DNA of 64,000 nucleotides, taken from assembly GCA_030653985.1 (NCBI GenBank), contig JAURYJ010000075.1:21882-85881 (forward strand). The letters run 5' to 3'. Origin of the DNA: Methylobacter sp. GTDB lineage: Bacteria > Pseudomonadota > Gammaproteobacteria > Methylococcales > Methylomonadaceae. Below, one piece after another: positions 17,740 to 27,000 of the stretch (positions within the stretch are counted from its first letter, which is position 1; each line of letters begins with the position of its first letter). Position numbers and translations under genes: made by a program. The notes below the pieces were generated by a model. That model saw only the letters and a list, made by a program, of their open reading frames with translations, ran no database searches and had not been told where the DNA came from.

Positions 17740-19206
17740 ATGACCCAACAACACCCAACAACCGACATACAAAGCTCGGACGGCCTGTGGCAATGGCTGC
17801 AACACCAGCGCCTCAGCCTGGCCTTTACTACCTACCAGACCAACCGCTTATTTTTAGTCGGCTGCAAAGCCGATGGTCGCATCGCCGTCAATGAACGGCT
17901 GTTCGATAAACCAATGGGCCTATACGCCGACCGCGACCGCCTGATCATGAGCACCCGCTATGCGATTTGGCAACTGGAAAACCGGCTTGCCGAAAACGAA
18001 ACCCATTTGGGCTGCGATAGGCTTTACGTGCCCAGCCTGTCGTACACCACCGGCGATTTGAACGTGCATGATGTGGTGGTCGACAAAAACAACGAGCTGC
18101 TGTTCATCAACACCGATTTCAGCTGCCTGGCCAAATTGCGCCCCGGCTACAGTTTCGAACCGGTCTGGCAGCCGCCGTTTATCAGCAAACTAAAAGCCGA
18201 AGACCGTTGCCACCTCAACGGCCTCGCCCTACGCGGCGGCGAACCGACCTACGTCACCGCCTGCAGCGCTACCGACGACCCCGCCGGTTGGCGCAATCAT
18301 CGCGTCGATGGCGGCATCGTCATGCACATCCCCAGCAATGACATCATCGCCACCGGCTTATCAATGCCGCATTCGCCGCGCTGGTATCGGGGCAAACTCT
18401 GGCTGCTCAACTCAGGTTCAGGCGAATTGGGTTGGCTCGACGGCGACCAGTTCACCCCGGTAACGTTCTGCCCCGGCTTTGTTCGCGGCTTGGCTTTTGT
18501 CGGCGATTACGCCCTGGTCGGCCTGTCGAAATTGCGCTCCAAGACCTTTGGCGGCCTGGCCCTGCAGCAGCGCCTCGCCGAGACCGGACAAAGCTCGCAA
18601 TGCGGCCTGCTGATTATCGACATCAATACCGGCGCTATCGTACACAGCTTACACATCGATGGCGCGGTCGAAGAATTGTTCGATGTGGTGGTCTTGCCCA
18701 AGGTGCAACTGCCCAGAGTCTTGGGTTTTCAGGACGATGACATCGACCGCCTGATCAGCTTTCCCGGTTCCGGCGGCCTGATCACCACCAAGCCAACGGT
18801 CAAACGTCCCGGTATCGGCAAACCGGTACAAACCGCAGGTTTGCCGCGCTCCTCGCCATTGGCTAATGTCAGCGAAGCCCCGGTTAAATTTCAACAGGTT
18901 TATCACCTGACCTCCGACAACCTTGCGCCTTATGACGCCATGACCTACCCCAGCTTGCAAAAACGCTGGCAAACCCAACCGCAACGGGGCGAATTACTGG
19001 CAGTGTCGGCCTCGGTCGATGGCGAAATGGTTGGCTTTGCGGTTGCCGAGCAATTTATCCAAGACGATGCCACCCCGGCCAGCGAATTATTATCGTTGTT
19101 CGTTATTCCCGCTTACCGTGATCAAGGCATCGCTACCGCCTTGGTTAAACACTTACAACCCTTGCTGGTTCAGCCGTTGGCCGTAACAGCATTCCCATCG
19201 ATTTAA
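17740..19206 (+). CDS. TIGR03032-like protein with C-terminal GNAT-like segment
   Basis: A 488-residue protein. Residues 1 to about 350 look like the TIGR03032 family of unknown function, probably a beta-propeller-like fold, with LFDKPMGLY, DLNVHDVVVD, CHLNGLALRGG, MPHSPRWYRGKLWLLNSGSGELG and GFVRGLAF. Residues about 390-488 resemble a GNAT acetyltransferase, including SLFVIPAYRDQGIATALVKHL, the acetyl-CoA-binding motif A. The chain ends about 20 residues after that motif, so the GNAT part is short or truncated. The giant FG-GAP gene begins 14 bases downstream. TIGR03032 genes are, to my knowledge, often near TPR and large calcium-binding proteins, but no function is established. Confidence 0.7.
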   Translation: MTQQHPTTDIQSSDGLWQWLQHQRLSLAFTTYQTNRLFLVGCKADGRIAVNERLFDKPMGLYADRDRLIMSTRYAIWQLENRLAENETHLGCDRLYVPSLSYTTGDLNVHDVVVDKNNELLFINTDFSCLAKLRPGYSFEPVWQPPFISKLKAEDRCHLNGLALRGGEPTYVTACSATDDPAGWRNHRVDGGIVMHIPSNDIIATGLSMPHSPRWYRGKLWLLNSGSGELGWLDGDQFTPVTFCPGFVRGLAFVGDYALVGLSKLRSKTFGGLALQQRLAETGQSSQCGLLIIDINTGAIVHSLHIDGAVEELFDVVVLPKVQLPRVLGFQDDDIDRLISFPGSGGLITTKPTVKRPGIGKPVQTAGLPRSSPLANVSEAPVKFQQVYHLTSDNLAPYDAMTYPSLQKRWQTQPQRGELLAVSASVDGEMVGFAVAEQFIQDDATPASELLSLFVIPAYRDQGIATALVKHLQPLLVQPLAVTAFPSI

Positions 19207-19220
19207 TCAGGATAATTATC

Positions 19221-22200
19221 ATGGCTGATCCAATTTTTAATTTTCAATCCAGCAACCCCTTTGGCTTAAGCAATGTCGGTGCCTATGCCAGCCCGACCTT
19301 CGTCGATATCGACGGCGACGGCGATCTCGATGCTTTTGTGGGGAATAGTGTTGGTAATATACTGTTCTTTGAAAACACCGGCAGCGCCAGCAGTGCGGCC
19401 TTTGCTTCGCGCATCACCAACCCCTTTGGCTTAAGCGCTGTGGGCAGTAATGCCAGCCCCACCTTCGTCGATATCGATGGCGATGGCGATCTCGATGCTT
19501 TTGTGGGGAATACTGCTGGCGAGATATGGTTCTTCCGCAACACGCCCCATTCAAGCGCTCCCAACACCCCCGTGTTTTCGCTCGAAGCGACCAACCCCTT
19601 TGGCTTAAGCAATGTGGGCAATTTTGCAGCACCCACCTTCGTCGATATCGATGGCGATGGCGATTTGGATGCTTTTGTCGGGAATCGTGCTGGCGAGATA
19701 TGCTTCTTCCGCAACACGCCCCATTCAAGCGCTCCCAACACCCCCGTGTTTTCGCTCGAAGCGACCAACCCCTTTGGCTTAAGCGATGTGAAATGGAATG
19801 CCAGCCCCACCTTCGTCGATATCGATGGCGATGGCAATTTGGATGCTTTTGTGGTGAATAATTTTGGCGAGATACGGTTCTTCCGCAACACGCCCCATTC
19901 AAGCGCTCCCAACACCCCCGTGTTTTCGCTCGAAACAACCAACCTCTTTGGCTTAAGCGATGTGGGCAGTAATGCCAGCCCCACCTTCGTCGATATCGAT
20001 GGCGATGGCGATTTGGATGCTTTTGTGGGGAATATGCATGGCAACACGCTGTTCTTTCTTAATGAGCCTCCTCCCGGGGTAAATATAGCCCAAACGGGCG
20101 GCAGCACCGCCGTCACCGAAGGCGGCGCAACCGACACTTACACCCTGGTGTTGAATGCGGCGCCGACCGCTGAGGTGACCATTACCCTGGATAACACCAA
20201 CAAACAAGTCACCAGCGATGTCGCTACATTGACTTTCACCACCGCCAACTGGAACGTGGCGCAAACCGTCACCGTCACCGCCGTTAATGACAGCGTCGGC
20301 GAAGGCAAACACAGCGGCGTCATCAAACACACCGTCACCAGTACCGGTTCAAATTACGACAACCTTGCCATTGGCAATGTCATCGTCGCCATCACCGATA
20401 ATGACCTGCCGGTCGGCAATCCGACTTTTAACACCCCCAGCACCAACCCCTTTGGCTTAAGCAAGGTGGGCACGTACGCCAGCCCCACCTTGGTCGATAT
20501 CGACGGCGACGGCGATCTCGATGCCTTCGTGGGTAATAGAGCTGGCGATATACTGTTTTTTGAAAATACCGGCAGCGCCAGCAGTCCGGTCTTTGCAGCG
20601 CCCAGCACCAACCCCTTTGGCTTAAGCAATGGGGGTTGGAGTGCCAGCCCGACCTTCGTCGATATCGACGGCGATGGCGATCTCGATGCCTTCGTAGGGA
20701 ATTGGAATGGCGACATACTGTTTTTTGAAAATACCGGCAACGCCAGCAGCGCGGCCTTTGCAGCTCCAGTCACCAATGACCCGTTTGGCTTAAGCACTGT
20801 GGGCAATTCTGCCGCACCCACACCCACCTTCGTCGATATCGACGGCGACGGCGATTTGGATGCTTTTGTGGGGAATGGTTCTGGCGACACGCTGTTTTTT
20901 GAAAATACCGGCAACGCCAGCAGCGCGGCCTTTACTTTCATTTCCAGCAACCCCTTTGGCTTAAGCAAGGTGGAATGGAATGCCAGCCCCACCTTCGTCG
21001 ATATCGATGGCGATGGCGATTTGGATGCCTTCGTGGGGAATATGACGGGCAATACCTGGTTTTTTGAAAACACCGGCAGCGCCAGCGGCCCGGCCTTTGC
21101 ATACCCGGTCAGCAGCAACCCCTTTGGCTTAAGCAAGGTGGACAACTATGCCGCACCCACCTTTGTCGATATCGACGGCGATGGCGATTTGGATGCTTTT
21201 GTCGGGAATGGTGCTGGCGATATACTGTTTTTTCTTAATGACAATACGCCGCCGGTCTTTGCCAGCGCGACCGTCAATGGCAATACCCTAGTAATGTCCT
21301 ACACCGAAGCCACCACGCTGGATGCGGTTAATATTCCATTTCCCGGCGCTTTTGTCGTATTGGTGGGCGCTACTGCGAATACGGTCACTGCCGTGGTCGT
21401 GAACGCCGTTAATAAGACCGTGACGTTAACGCTGGCTTCGGCGGTCGCTAATGGCAATACAGTCACAGTGGCCTATAACGACCCCACCGTGAATAACGAT
21501 GTCAACGCCATTCAGGATGCGGGGGGCACTGATGCCGCAACGTTGACGGCAACGCTGGTGACTAATGATACCCCTGCCCCTACGCCAGGACCCTCGCCTG
21601 CACCCTCGCCCTCGCCAGTACCCGCACCCGTACCAACCACAGAAAAATTGGACGGCGTAGTCGTTACACGCACCACGGCAACGGCGACGGCAACAGTCAC
21701 TCATCCGGTAACCGGCAAGGAGCAAATCATCACCACGGAGGTGGCCACTACCACGATTCCCATCATCCACGATACCCGGACGGACACAAACAACGCCACG
21801 CCTCAAGCCGATATTCCGCTGGTGCGTGACCGCAGCGGCGACACCATCTTGCAAGCCAGTCTGCCGGTCGGCGTGGGTCTGACATCCGAGGCTATCAGCG
21901 GCGGTGATAATCTGACTTTACGCGAGTTACTGATGGTCGCATCCGGGCCGCGCACCGATGCATCCAGTTTCATAGATATTCTCGGCCAGGGAATCGACAG
22001 CTACGTGACCGGCGTAGCTGACGAAACCCAGGTTACTGTACGTACCCTCACCTTCCAGACCGACCCCGGCGCATCGGATCAAATCGCCGCACCCAATGCG
22101 CCGCCTATCGCGATCAACGGTGAGCAAAACCATCCCGACCATCAGAAGGCGTTGATCATTGATGTGCGCAATCTGCCGCATGGCTCGGTGCTGCAATTGA

Positions 22201-23453
22201 ATAACGTGGAATTCGCCATTATTATCGGCGCGATCAAATTAATTGGCGGCAGTGGCCGCAACATAATCATTGCGGACAATGCCGATCAATTTATTGTGCT
22301 GGGCGCGGATGATGACGTACTGCGTGGCGGTGGTGGCGACGATACTGTCGGCAGTTTGGATGGCAATGATCAGACTTTTGGCGATGAGGGCAATGACGTT
22401 GTCTACGGCGGTGCCGGTAATGATCAGCTCAGCGGCGGTAGCGGCAACGACCAGATGAATGGCGGTTTCGGCTTTGATGTTGCGCTGCAACTAGGGGCGC
22501 TTAGCGATTATCAAGTGATGAGGCTTGGCTCGTCGGTAATCCTGACTCATAACAGCTCCGGCGAACAAGACAGCTTTACTGATGTCGAACAAATTCGTTT
22601 TGACAGCGGCCCGGCGTTAACGCTGGCTCATAGTCAAGCCGAAGCGGTAGCCGGACATTTGGTGGCTACTTGGTTACACCGTAACCTGACAGCCGATGAA
22701 GGGACTTATGTGCAGCACTATTTAAGCACGGCCAGTGCCGATGATGTTGTCAAAGCCTTTTTAACCTTGCCGGAAACGGCCAATCTGACTACGCGCAGCA
22801 GTGACGGGTTGTTGGCAGGACTCAATACTAATCCTTCGATACTGAACCTGGATGTCCACCGCGATCTAATCTTTAGCGCCGCTAATGATCAAGGCTACTT
22901 GCCTTTTGGCTTGGCGTTGACTGTCGATGGCGGTGCCGGTTTTGATGTCTTGCATCTGTCCGGCACGCGTAAAGACATGCATCTGGCACAAAAAGCGAAT
23001 GTCCTGGAGTTGACGCAACTCAAGGATGGCTGCATGTTAAATCTGATCAATGCCGAAATACTGGCCTTTGACAGCGGCGAAACGGTGGTATTGGCGCATA
23101 ATCCAACAGAAGGCATACTTGGCCGACTGGTTCATACTTTCTTTAACCGCGATGCCACGATAAACGAATGGCAACAAGGGCTGCAAGCGCTACAAGCTCA
23201 TGTTGCGCCGGACACTATCCTCAACTGGTTTCAAGATCGTGCCAATCTGCAAGGCCTGAATAATAATGACTATATTCAAACACTTCATCAAAACACCTTC
23301 AACAGAGCGGCAAGCCTGGAAGAACTCGGTCATTATCAGCAACAGCTTGACCAGGGTACGCTGGACAGAAACGGGTTAGCGGTAGAGCTTGCCGCGAGTA
23401 GCGAGGCTATTGCCACGGTGGGTACGGTCATGCAATTCGAGGGATGGCTGTAA
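19221..23453 (+). CDS. Giant FG-GAP/RTX-type exoprotein
   Basis: A 1410-residue protein, probably secreted by a type I system. Ten FG-GAP-like units (NPFGLS... then PTFVDIDGDGDLDAFVGN) come in two blocks of five (about residues 5-280 and 405-675). A Calx-beta-like domain lies between the blocks (about 285-395). A SwmB-like domain follows (about 680-785), then a Pro-rich hinge (PAPTPGPSPAPSPSPVPAP). RTX nonapeptides appear at about 1030-1090 (GGGGDD, GDEGND, GGAGND, GGSGND). The C-terminal segment has DUF4214-like helices (NTFNRAASLEELGHYQQQLD). There is no N-terminal signal peptide, which fits a C-terminal T1SS signal. An AGGATAATT ribosome-binding site precedes the start. DxDxDG motifs should bind calcium. 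An adhesin or surface-layer role is inferred. Confidence 0.8.
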   Translation: MADPIFNFQSSNPFGLSNVGAYASPTFVDIDGDGDLDAFVGNSVGNILFFENTGSASSAAFASRITNPFGLSAVGSNASPTFVDIDGDGDLDAFVGNTAGEIWFFRNTPHSSAPNTPVFSLEATNPFGLSNVGNFAAPTFVDIDGDGDLDAFVGNRAGEICFFRNTPHSSAPNTPVFSLEATNPFGLSDVKWNASPTFVDIDGDGNLDAFVVNNFGEIRFFRNTPHSSAPNTPVFSLETTNLFGLSDVGSNASPTFVDIDGDGDLDAFVGNMHGNTLFFLNEPPPGVNIAQTGGSTAVTEGGATDTYTLVLNAAPTAEVTITLDNTNKQVTSDVATLTFTTANWNVAQTVTVTAVNDSVGEGKHSGVIKHTVTSTGSNYDNLAIGNVIVAITDNDLPVGNPTFNTPSTNPFGLSKVGTYASPTLVDIDGDGDLDAFVGNRAGDILFFENTGSASSPVFAAPSTNPFGLSNGGWSASPTFVDIDGDGDLDAFVGNWNGDILFFENTGNASSAAFAAPVTNDPFGLSTVGNSAAPTPTFVDIDGDGDLDAFVGNGSGDTLFFENTGNASSAAFTFISSNPFGLSKVEWNASPTFVDIDGDGDLDAFVGNMTGNTWFFENTGSASGPAFAYPVSSNPFGLSKVDNYAAPTFVDIDGDGDLDAFVGNGAGDILFFLNDNTPPVFASATVNGNTLVMSYTEATTLDAVNIPFPGAFVVLVGATANTVTAVVVNAVNKTVTLTLASAVANGNTVTVAYNDPTVNNDVNAIQDAGGTDAATLTATLVTNDTPAPTPGPSPAPSPSPVPAPVPTTEKLDGVVVTRTTATATATVTHPVTGKEQIITTEVATTTIPIIHDTRTDTNNATPQADIPLVRDRSGDTILQASLPVGVGLTSEAISGGDNLTLRELLMVASGPRTDASSFIDILGQGIDSYVTGVADETQVTVRTLTFQTDPGASDQIAAPNAPPIAINGEQNHPDHQKALIIDVRNLPHGSVLQLNNVEFAIIIGAIKLIGGSGRNIIIADNADQFIVLGADDDVLRGGGGDDTVGSLDGNDQTFGDEGNDVVYGGAGNDQLSGGSGNDQMNGGFGFDVALQLGALSDYQVMRLGSSVILTHNSSGEQDSFTDVEQIRFDSGPALTLAHSQAEAVAGHLVATWLHRNLTADEGTYVQHYLSTASADDVVKAFLTLPETANLTTRSSDGLLAGLNTNPSILNLDVHRDLIFSAANDQGYLPFGLALTVDGGAGFDVLHLSGTRKDMHLAQKANVLELTQLKDGCMLNLINAEILAFDSGETVVLAHNPTEGILGRLVHTFFNRDATINEWQQGLQALQAHVAPDTILNWFQDRANLQGLNNNDYIQTLHQNTFNRAASLEELGHYQQQLDQGTLDRNGLAVELAASSEAIATVGTVMQFEGWL
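19236..21240 (+). repeat. Tandem FG-GAP coding repeats (two blocks of five)
   Basis: Units of roughly 150-195 bp contain near-identical stretches, such as CCTTCGTCGATATCGA and CGATGGCGAT, at each copy. The blocks lie at about 19236-20070 and 20437-21240. Some neighbouring units (for example those at about 19530-19920) are almost identical over more than 100 bp, which suggests recent duplication or gene conversion. Confidence 0.85.
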
Positions 23454-23490
23454 CCGGATAATCCTCAAAACAGCGATGAGTCCACAAAAA

Positions 23491-23521
23491 ACCCACTGAA
23501 TAATAACCCGCTTTAGTGGGT
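23491..23521 (+). terminator. Weak terminator-like hairpin after the exoprotein gene
   Basis: Arms ACCCACT and AGTGGGT are separated by 17 bases. The stretch that follows is T-rich but not a clean T-run, so this is a weak candidate. Its position 38 bases after the stop codon fits a terminator. Confidence 0.35.
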
Positions 23522-23615
23522 GGTTGTTCAGTTAATAGATATATTTCCTACTCCTGTCTTACGTAAAACAGTAACAATTTTAGGCTTCCCATTTAAAGCG
23601 GAACAATGTGCCATG

Positions 23616-23659
23616 CGGAGTGCAAGCTCTGCTTGCGAACAGGCAAAGCTTGTACTCCG
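23616..23659. repeat. Intergenic inverted repeat (CGGAGTGCAAGC type)
   Basis: Imperfect arms CGGAGTGCAAGCTCTGC and GCAAAGCTTGTACTCCG form a long hairpin with two mismatches. No second copy was seen in the window. It resembles the interspersed palindromes found between other genes here. Confidence 0.55.
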
Positions 23660-23795
23660 ATTTGTCCCGTTTTAAGTAGGAAACTCAATTTTAGACAACA
23701 CAAGTCCATTAAAGCCCCATTTATCAAACATCCTGCCTTATTTCGTGTCAAAATATGCCTTTATCTACTGTATTAAATTGAGAACTTAAGTCTTT

Positions 23796-24740
23796 ATGAG
23801 AATTGCTATTTTGTCCCGGAACCCAAAACTGTATTCGACCTCTCGGCTGGTTGCAGCTGCAGAAGAACGAGGCCATAAGGTGCGAGTGCTGGATGTATTA
23901 CGTTGCTATATGAATATTACTTCGCATAATCCCTCTATTCATTATCGGGGCGAAGACTTGACGGGATTCGATGCCGTTATTCCAAGAATTGGCGCTTCAG
24001 TCACTTTCTATGGGACTGCGGTATTAAGACAATTTGAAATGATGAATGTTTTTCCTTTAAACGAGTCGGTGGCCATATCACGCTCACGCGATAAATTAAG
24101 GTCGATTCAGTTGCTGGCCAGAAAAGGTATCGGCCTGCCGGTAACCGGTTTTGCTAACAATCCTGACGATATTGAAGATTTAATTGCTCAAGTGGGCGGC
24201 GCTCCACTGGTGATTAAGTTGCTGGAAGGTACACAAGGCATCGGCGTGGTCTTGGCCGAAACCCATAATGCGGCGGAGAGTGTTATTCAAGCTTTTATGG
24301 GCTTGAAAGCCAATATCATGGTGCAGGAGTTCATCAAGGAAGCGGGCGGTAGTGATATTCGCTGCTTTGTGGTCGGCGATAAAGTGGTTGCCGCAATGAA
24401 GCGACAAGCGGCAACCGGTGAGTTTCGTTCGAACTTACACCGTGGCGGTTCTGCGACTTTAGTACGGTTAACACCGGAAGAACGCTCTACTGCGGTACGC
24501 GCTGCTAAAATCATGGGACTCAATGTCTGCGGTGTCGATATCCTGCGTTCTAATCACGGTCCGGTCATTATGGAGGTTAATTCATCTCCGGGACTACAAG
24601 GTATTGAGAACGCCAGCGGTAAGGATATTGCGGAATTAATCATTAAATTTATTGAAAAACGCTTTGAAACCATGGAAATCTCTAAAGATAAATCGCCTAC
24701 CAATTCAGACACCAGAACCCGTACTCGCGGTAAAGGTTAA
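23796..24740 (+). CDS. rimK: ATP-grasp ligase, ribosomal protein S6 glutamate ligase type
   Basis: A 314-residue protein of the RimK family, which adds glutamate to the C-terminus of ribosomal protein S6. The N-terminal pre-ATP-grasp domain ([27 protein letters not shown]) is followed by the ATP-grasp fold. That fold shows [16 protein letters not shown] (ATP binding), [21 protein letters not shown], and the metal-binding end [16 protein letters not shown] charged tail of about 25 residues after residue 290 is longer than the minimal enzyme. Rubredoxin follows 67 bases downstream on the same strand. The substrate could differ from S6; the family call is firm. Confidence 0.92.
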   Translation: MRIAILSRNPKLYSTSRLVAAAEERGHKVRVLDVLRCYMNITSHNPSIHYRGEDLTGFDAVIPRIGASVTFYGTAVLRQFEMMNVFPLNESVAISRSRDKLRSIQLLARKGIGLPVTGFANNPDDIEDLIAQVGGAPLVIKLLEGTQGIGVVLAETHNAAESVIQAFMGLKANIMVQEFIKEAGGSDIRCFVVGDKVVAAMKRQAATGEFRSNLHRGGSATLVRLTPEERSTAVRAAKIMGLNVCGVDILRSNHGPVIMEVNSSPGLQGIENASGKDIAELIIKFIEKRFETMEISKDKSPTNSDTRTRTRGKG

Positions 24741-24807
24741 CCGCGCTGTGCACCTCGCCAATTAAACACGTAGGCTACCCTTTTCATTCTCTTAAACAAG
24801 GCGGAAT

Positions 24808-24978
24808 ATGTCGGATTTTAAAAAATATCAGTGTTTAGAATGTGAACATATTTATGACGAAGCCAAAGGCGATCCTGATAGCGGTATTGCACCGGGAACC
24901 CGTTGGGCGGACATTCCCGATAGTTGGGATTGCCCGATATGCGGTGCGCCAAAAAGTTTTTTCAAATTAATGGAATAA
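24808..24978 (+). CDS. Rubredoxin
   Basis: A 56-residue iron protein. The two Cys pairs that hold the Fe(SCys)4 centre are present: C9-x2-C12 (QCLECEHIYDEAKGD) and C42-x2-C45 (WDCPICGAPKSFF). The aromatic and Pro/Gly pattern APGTRWADIPDSW is typical. It is a cytosolic one-electron carrier, often a partner of oxygen- or NO-reducing enzymes or of hydroxylases. AAGGCGGAAT provides a ribosome-binding site just upstream. It lies between rimK and a secreted protein that precedes the NO-related nnrS gene; a functional link is only suggestive. Confidence 0.96.
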   Translation: MSDFKKYQCLECEHIYDEAKGDPDSGIAPGTRWADIPDSWDCPICGAPKSFFKLME

Positions 24979-25136
24979 GCATTAATTTTTATAACCGTTC
25001 AGCGTTTTTGAACCCGGGAATATTAAAAATGAAACTTCACCGTAGTTTTTGCATTGCCTACGTGGATAGAGGCAATAGGCGTGAGCAGGCAGCAGTCGCT
25101 TTACCCGACTACACGCCATCGGCATTATTCAACAAA

Positions 25137-25772
25137 ATGGCTCAACGCCTTTTTTTGACACTGTTGTTTTTTTGTCCCTTTAGCGTATCGGCTGCCGATA
25201 CCTGGAACTATCATCAAGAAAAAGACCGATTAAGCAATCGAACTTATAGCTTGGCTCAATCACCGTTGCCTCCTCGCGGTCTTTATGACAACATCCGGCT
25301 GGAAATTATCTGCAAGGACAATAGCTTGCAGGTAGTTGTTGATGCCCATAGCCTGATCGCTTCGCAAGGCAGCGGCTTTGACTTTGAATACCAAGTCGAC
25401 AAAAACCCTCGCGTCACCCTTCAAATGAATACTTTTAAGGACTCAAAGCGCCGAGGCTATAACGAAGACCAAGCAAAACGTATTATCGATGAAATAATGA
25501 CCGGACAATCTCTGTTTATTCGCGTCAATACCATGATACGCAAAGTGCTATCGGCGAAAATACCTTTAGAAGGCGCCGCCGAACCGGTTAAACAGGTTGT
25601 TTCCGATTGCGGCCTTAGCTTGGCCGATAATGCAACCAGTGAATCGGCCTATAGCTTGGCCGAATTTGAACGGGAATTTGGTCAACTGACGCCAGAGCAG
25701 CAACGGCAAGTTCTGAATAAAATCAAAATTATCATCATGGAAACGCAGAGAGCTCTTTTAATAGAAAAATGA
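25137..25772 (+). CDS. Secreted or periplasmic protein of unknown function
   Basis: I do not recognise the family. With the ATG at 25137 the 211-residue product begins with a signal peptide (MAQRLFLTLLFFCPFSVSAADTW), with likely cleavage after SAA. The mature part has charged, soluble sequence with two Cys (IICKDN and VSDCGLSL) that could form a disulfide. It ends in an amphipathic helix (LTPEQQRQVLNKIKIIIMETQRALL). Upstream ATGs at 24924 and 25029 in the same frame are possible, but they would bury the signal and overlap rubredoxin or lack a signal. It precedes nnrS by 52 bases. Confidence 0.6.
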   Translation: MAQRLFLTLLFFCPFSVSAADTWNYHQEKDRLSNRTYSLAQSPLPPRGLYDNIRLEIICKDNSLQVVVDAHSLIASQGSGFDFEYQVDKNPRVTLQMNTFKDSKRRGYNEDQAKRIIDEIMTGQSLFIRVNTMIRKVLSAKIPLEGAAEPVKQVVSDCGLSLADNATSESAYSLAEFEREFGQLTPEQQRQVLNKIKIIIMETQRALLIEK

Positions 25773-25824
25773 GTATAATTAACGACATTCTCGAACACAG
25801 AACCGAACCGTCTGGAAAACCGCA

Positions 25825-27000
25825 ATGAAATCACAACCTATCTTCGATTACCCTATTTTTGCCTTGGGATTTAGAGCCTTTTTTGCCCTGGCAGGATTCG
25901 CGGCACTGGTTCTGATCGTCTTTTGGAATGCCCTGTTCAACGGTACCTTAACGGCGGAACATTATTTCCCTGATAGCTACTGGCATGCGCACGAAATGCT
26001 GTTAGGTTATGCCGTAGCCGTTATTGCAGGTTTTTTATTGACAGCGGTTAAAAACTGGACCGGCAAACCGACGGTAACCGGCGATCAATTGGCCAGCCTG
26101 TGTCTGTTATGGCTGTATGGACGCATCCTGCCGTTTTATGCAGGCGAATTGCCGGACGCCTTGATTGCAGCGGTGGATTTTGCTTTTTTGCCTGCCCTGG
26201 CTTATCAAGTCAGCAAGCCGATTATTCAGGCAAAGCAGTATAGAAATCTATTTTTTATCGGACTGATACTACTGTTGGCGCTGGGCAATGGCTTAATCCA
26301 TGCACAAATGCTGGGTTTACAAGAAAACACCGCAACGACAGGCATTCAACTGGTTGTTGCGACTATCATTATTTTGATTTTGATCATCGCCGGACGCGTG
26401 TTTCCTTTCTTTACCGAACGGGCTATACCCGGAACGCTGACCATCAAAAATCCGATGCTGGATAACCTATCTGTAGCGTCAGCCGTTATTGTCTTTGCCC
26501 TGCAATTATTCGATATTTCAGGAACCTTGTTAGCCTTGGCGGCGATGGTTGCCGTAGTCGTTAATATTGTCAGGCTATCGATCTGGTATGTACCGCGCGT
26601 CATCTATGTACCGCTGTTATGGGTGCTTTATGCCGGTTACGGCTGGATCGTTTTAGGCTTTATATTGACCGCCTTATCGGCCTATTCGATAGTATTGCCG
26701 TCGTTGGCCCTGCATGCTTTTACGCTGGGAGGTATCGGCGTATTAACCTTGGGCATGATGGCCAGGGTATCACTAGGCCACACCGGCCGTGCGCTGAAAG
26801 CGTCCAATGCGATAGTCATTGCCTTTGCGTTGCTTAACATAGCAGCCTTGTTTCGGGTTTTATTGCCAATAGCGATGCCGGGTTGGTACGAAACCTTAAT
26901 GTATGTATCAACACTTTCCTGGCTGGCCGCATTCTCGTTATTCATCTTTGTTTATGCGCCGATATTAAGCAGCGCAAGACCCGACGGTCAGGACGGTTAA
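25825..27000 (+). CDS. nnrS: NnrS family membrane protein
   Basis: A 391-residue polytopic protein with about twelve hydrophobic helices. The family hallmarks include FALGFRAFFALAGFAAL at the N-terminus, DSYWHAHEMLLGYAVAVIAGFLLTAVKNWTG (His ligands), GRVFPFFTERAIPG and the late LHAFTLGGIGVLTLGMMARVSLGHTGR. NnrS is a haem- and copper-containing membrane protein linked to tolerance of nitric oxide and nitrosative stress. The next gene (DUF2721) overlaps its stop by one base (TAATG), so the two are co-translated. Confidence 0.93.
   Translation: MKSQPIFDYPIFALGFRAFFALAGFAALVLIVFWNALFNGTLTAEHYFPDSYWHAHEMLLGYAVAVIAGFLLTAVKNWTGKPTVTGDQLASLCLLWLYGRILPFYAGELPDALIAAVDFAFLPALAYQVSKPIIQAKQYRNLFFIGLILLLALGNGLIHAQMLGLQENTATTGIQLVVATIIILILIIAGRVFPFFTERAIPGTLTIKNPMLDNLSVASAVIVFALQLFDISGTLLALAAMVAVVVNIVRLSIWYVPRVIYVPLLWVLYAGYGWIVLGFILTALSAYSIVLPSLALHAFTLGGIGVLTLGMMARVSLGHTGRALKASNAIVIAFALLNIAALFRVLLPIAMPGWYETLMYVSTLSWLAAFSLFIFVYAPILSSARPDGQDG

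Larger units (their letters stand above)
23454..23795. other. 342-bp region between the exoprotein gene and rimK
   Basis: It holds a hairpin just after the exoprotein stop (23491-23521), a palindromic repeat at 23616-23659, and then AT-rich sequence before rimK that presumably contains its promoter. No reading frame or RNA gene is convincing. Confidence 0.55.

Noticed and set aside
19283..21145. Long minus-strand open frames (284 and 263 codons) inside the FG-GAP gene
   Set aside because: They are antisense shadows of the tandem repeats. They repeat the same peptide, lack ribosome-binding sites, and disappear where the repeats end.
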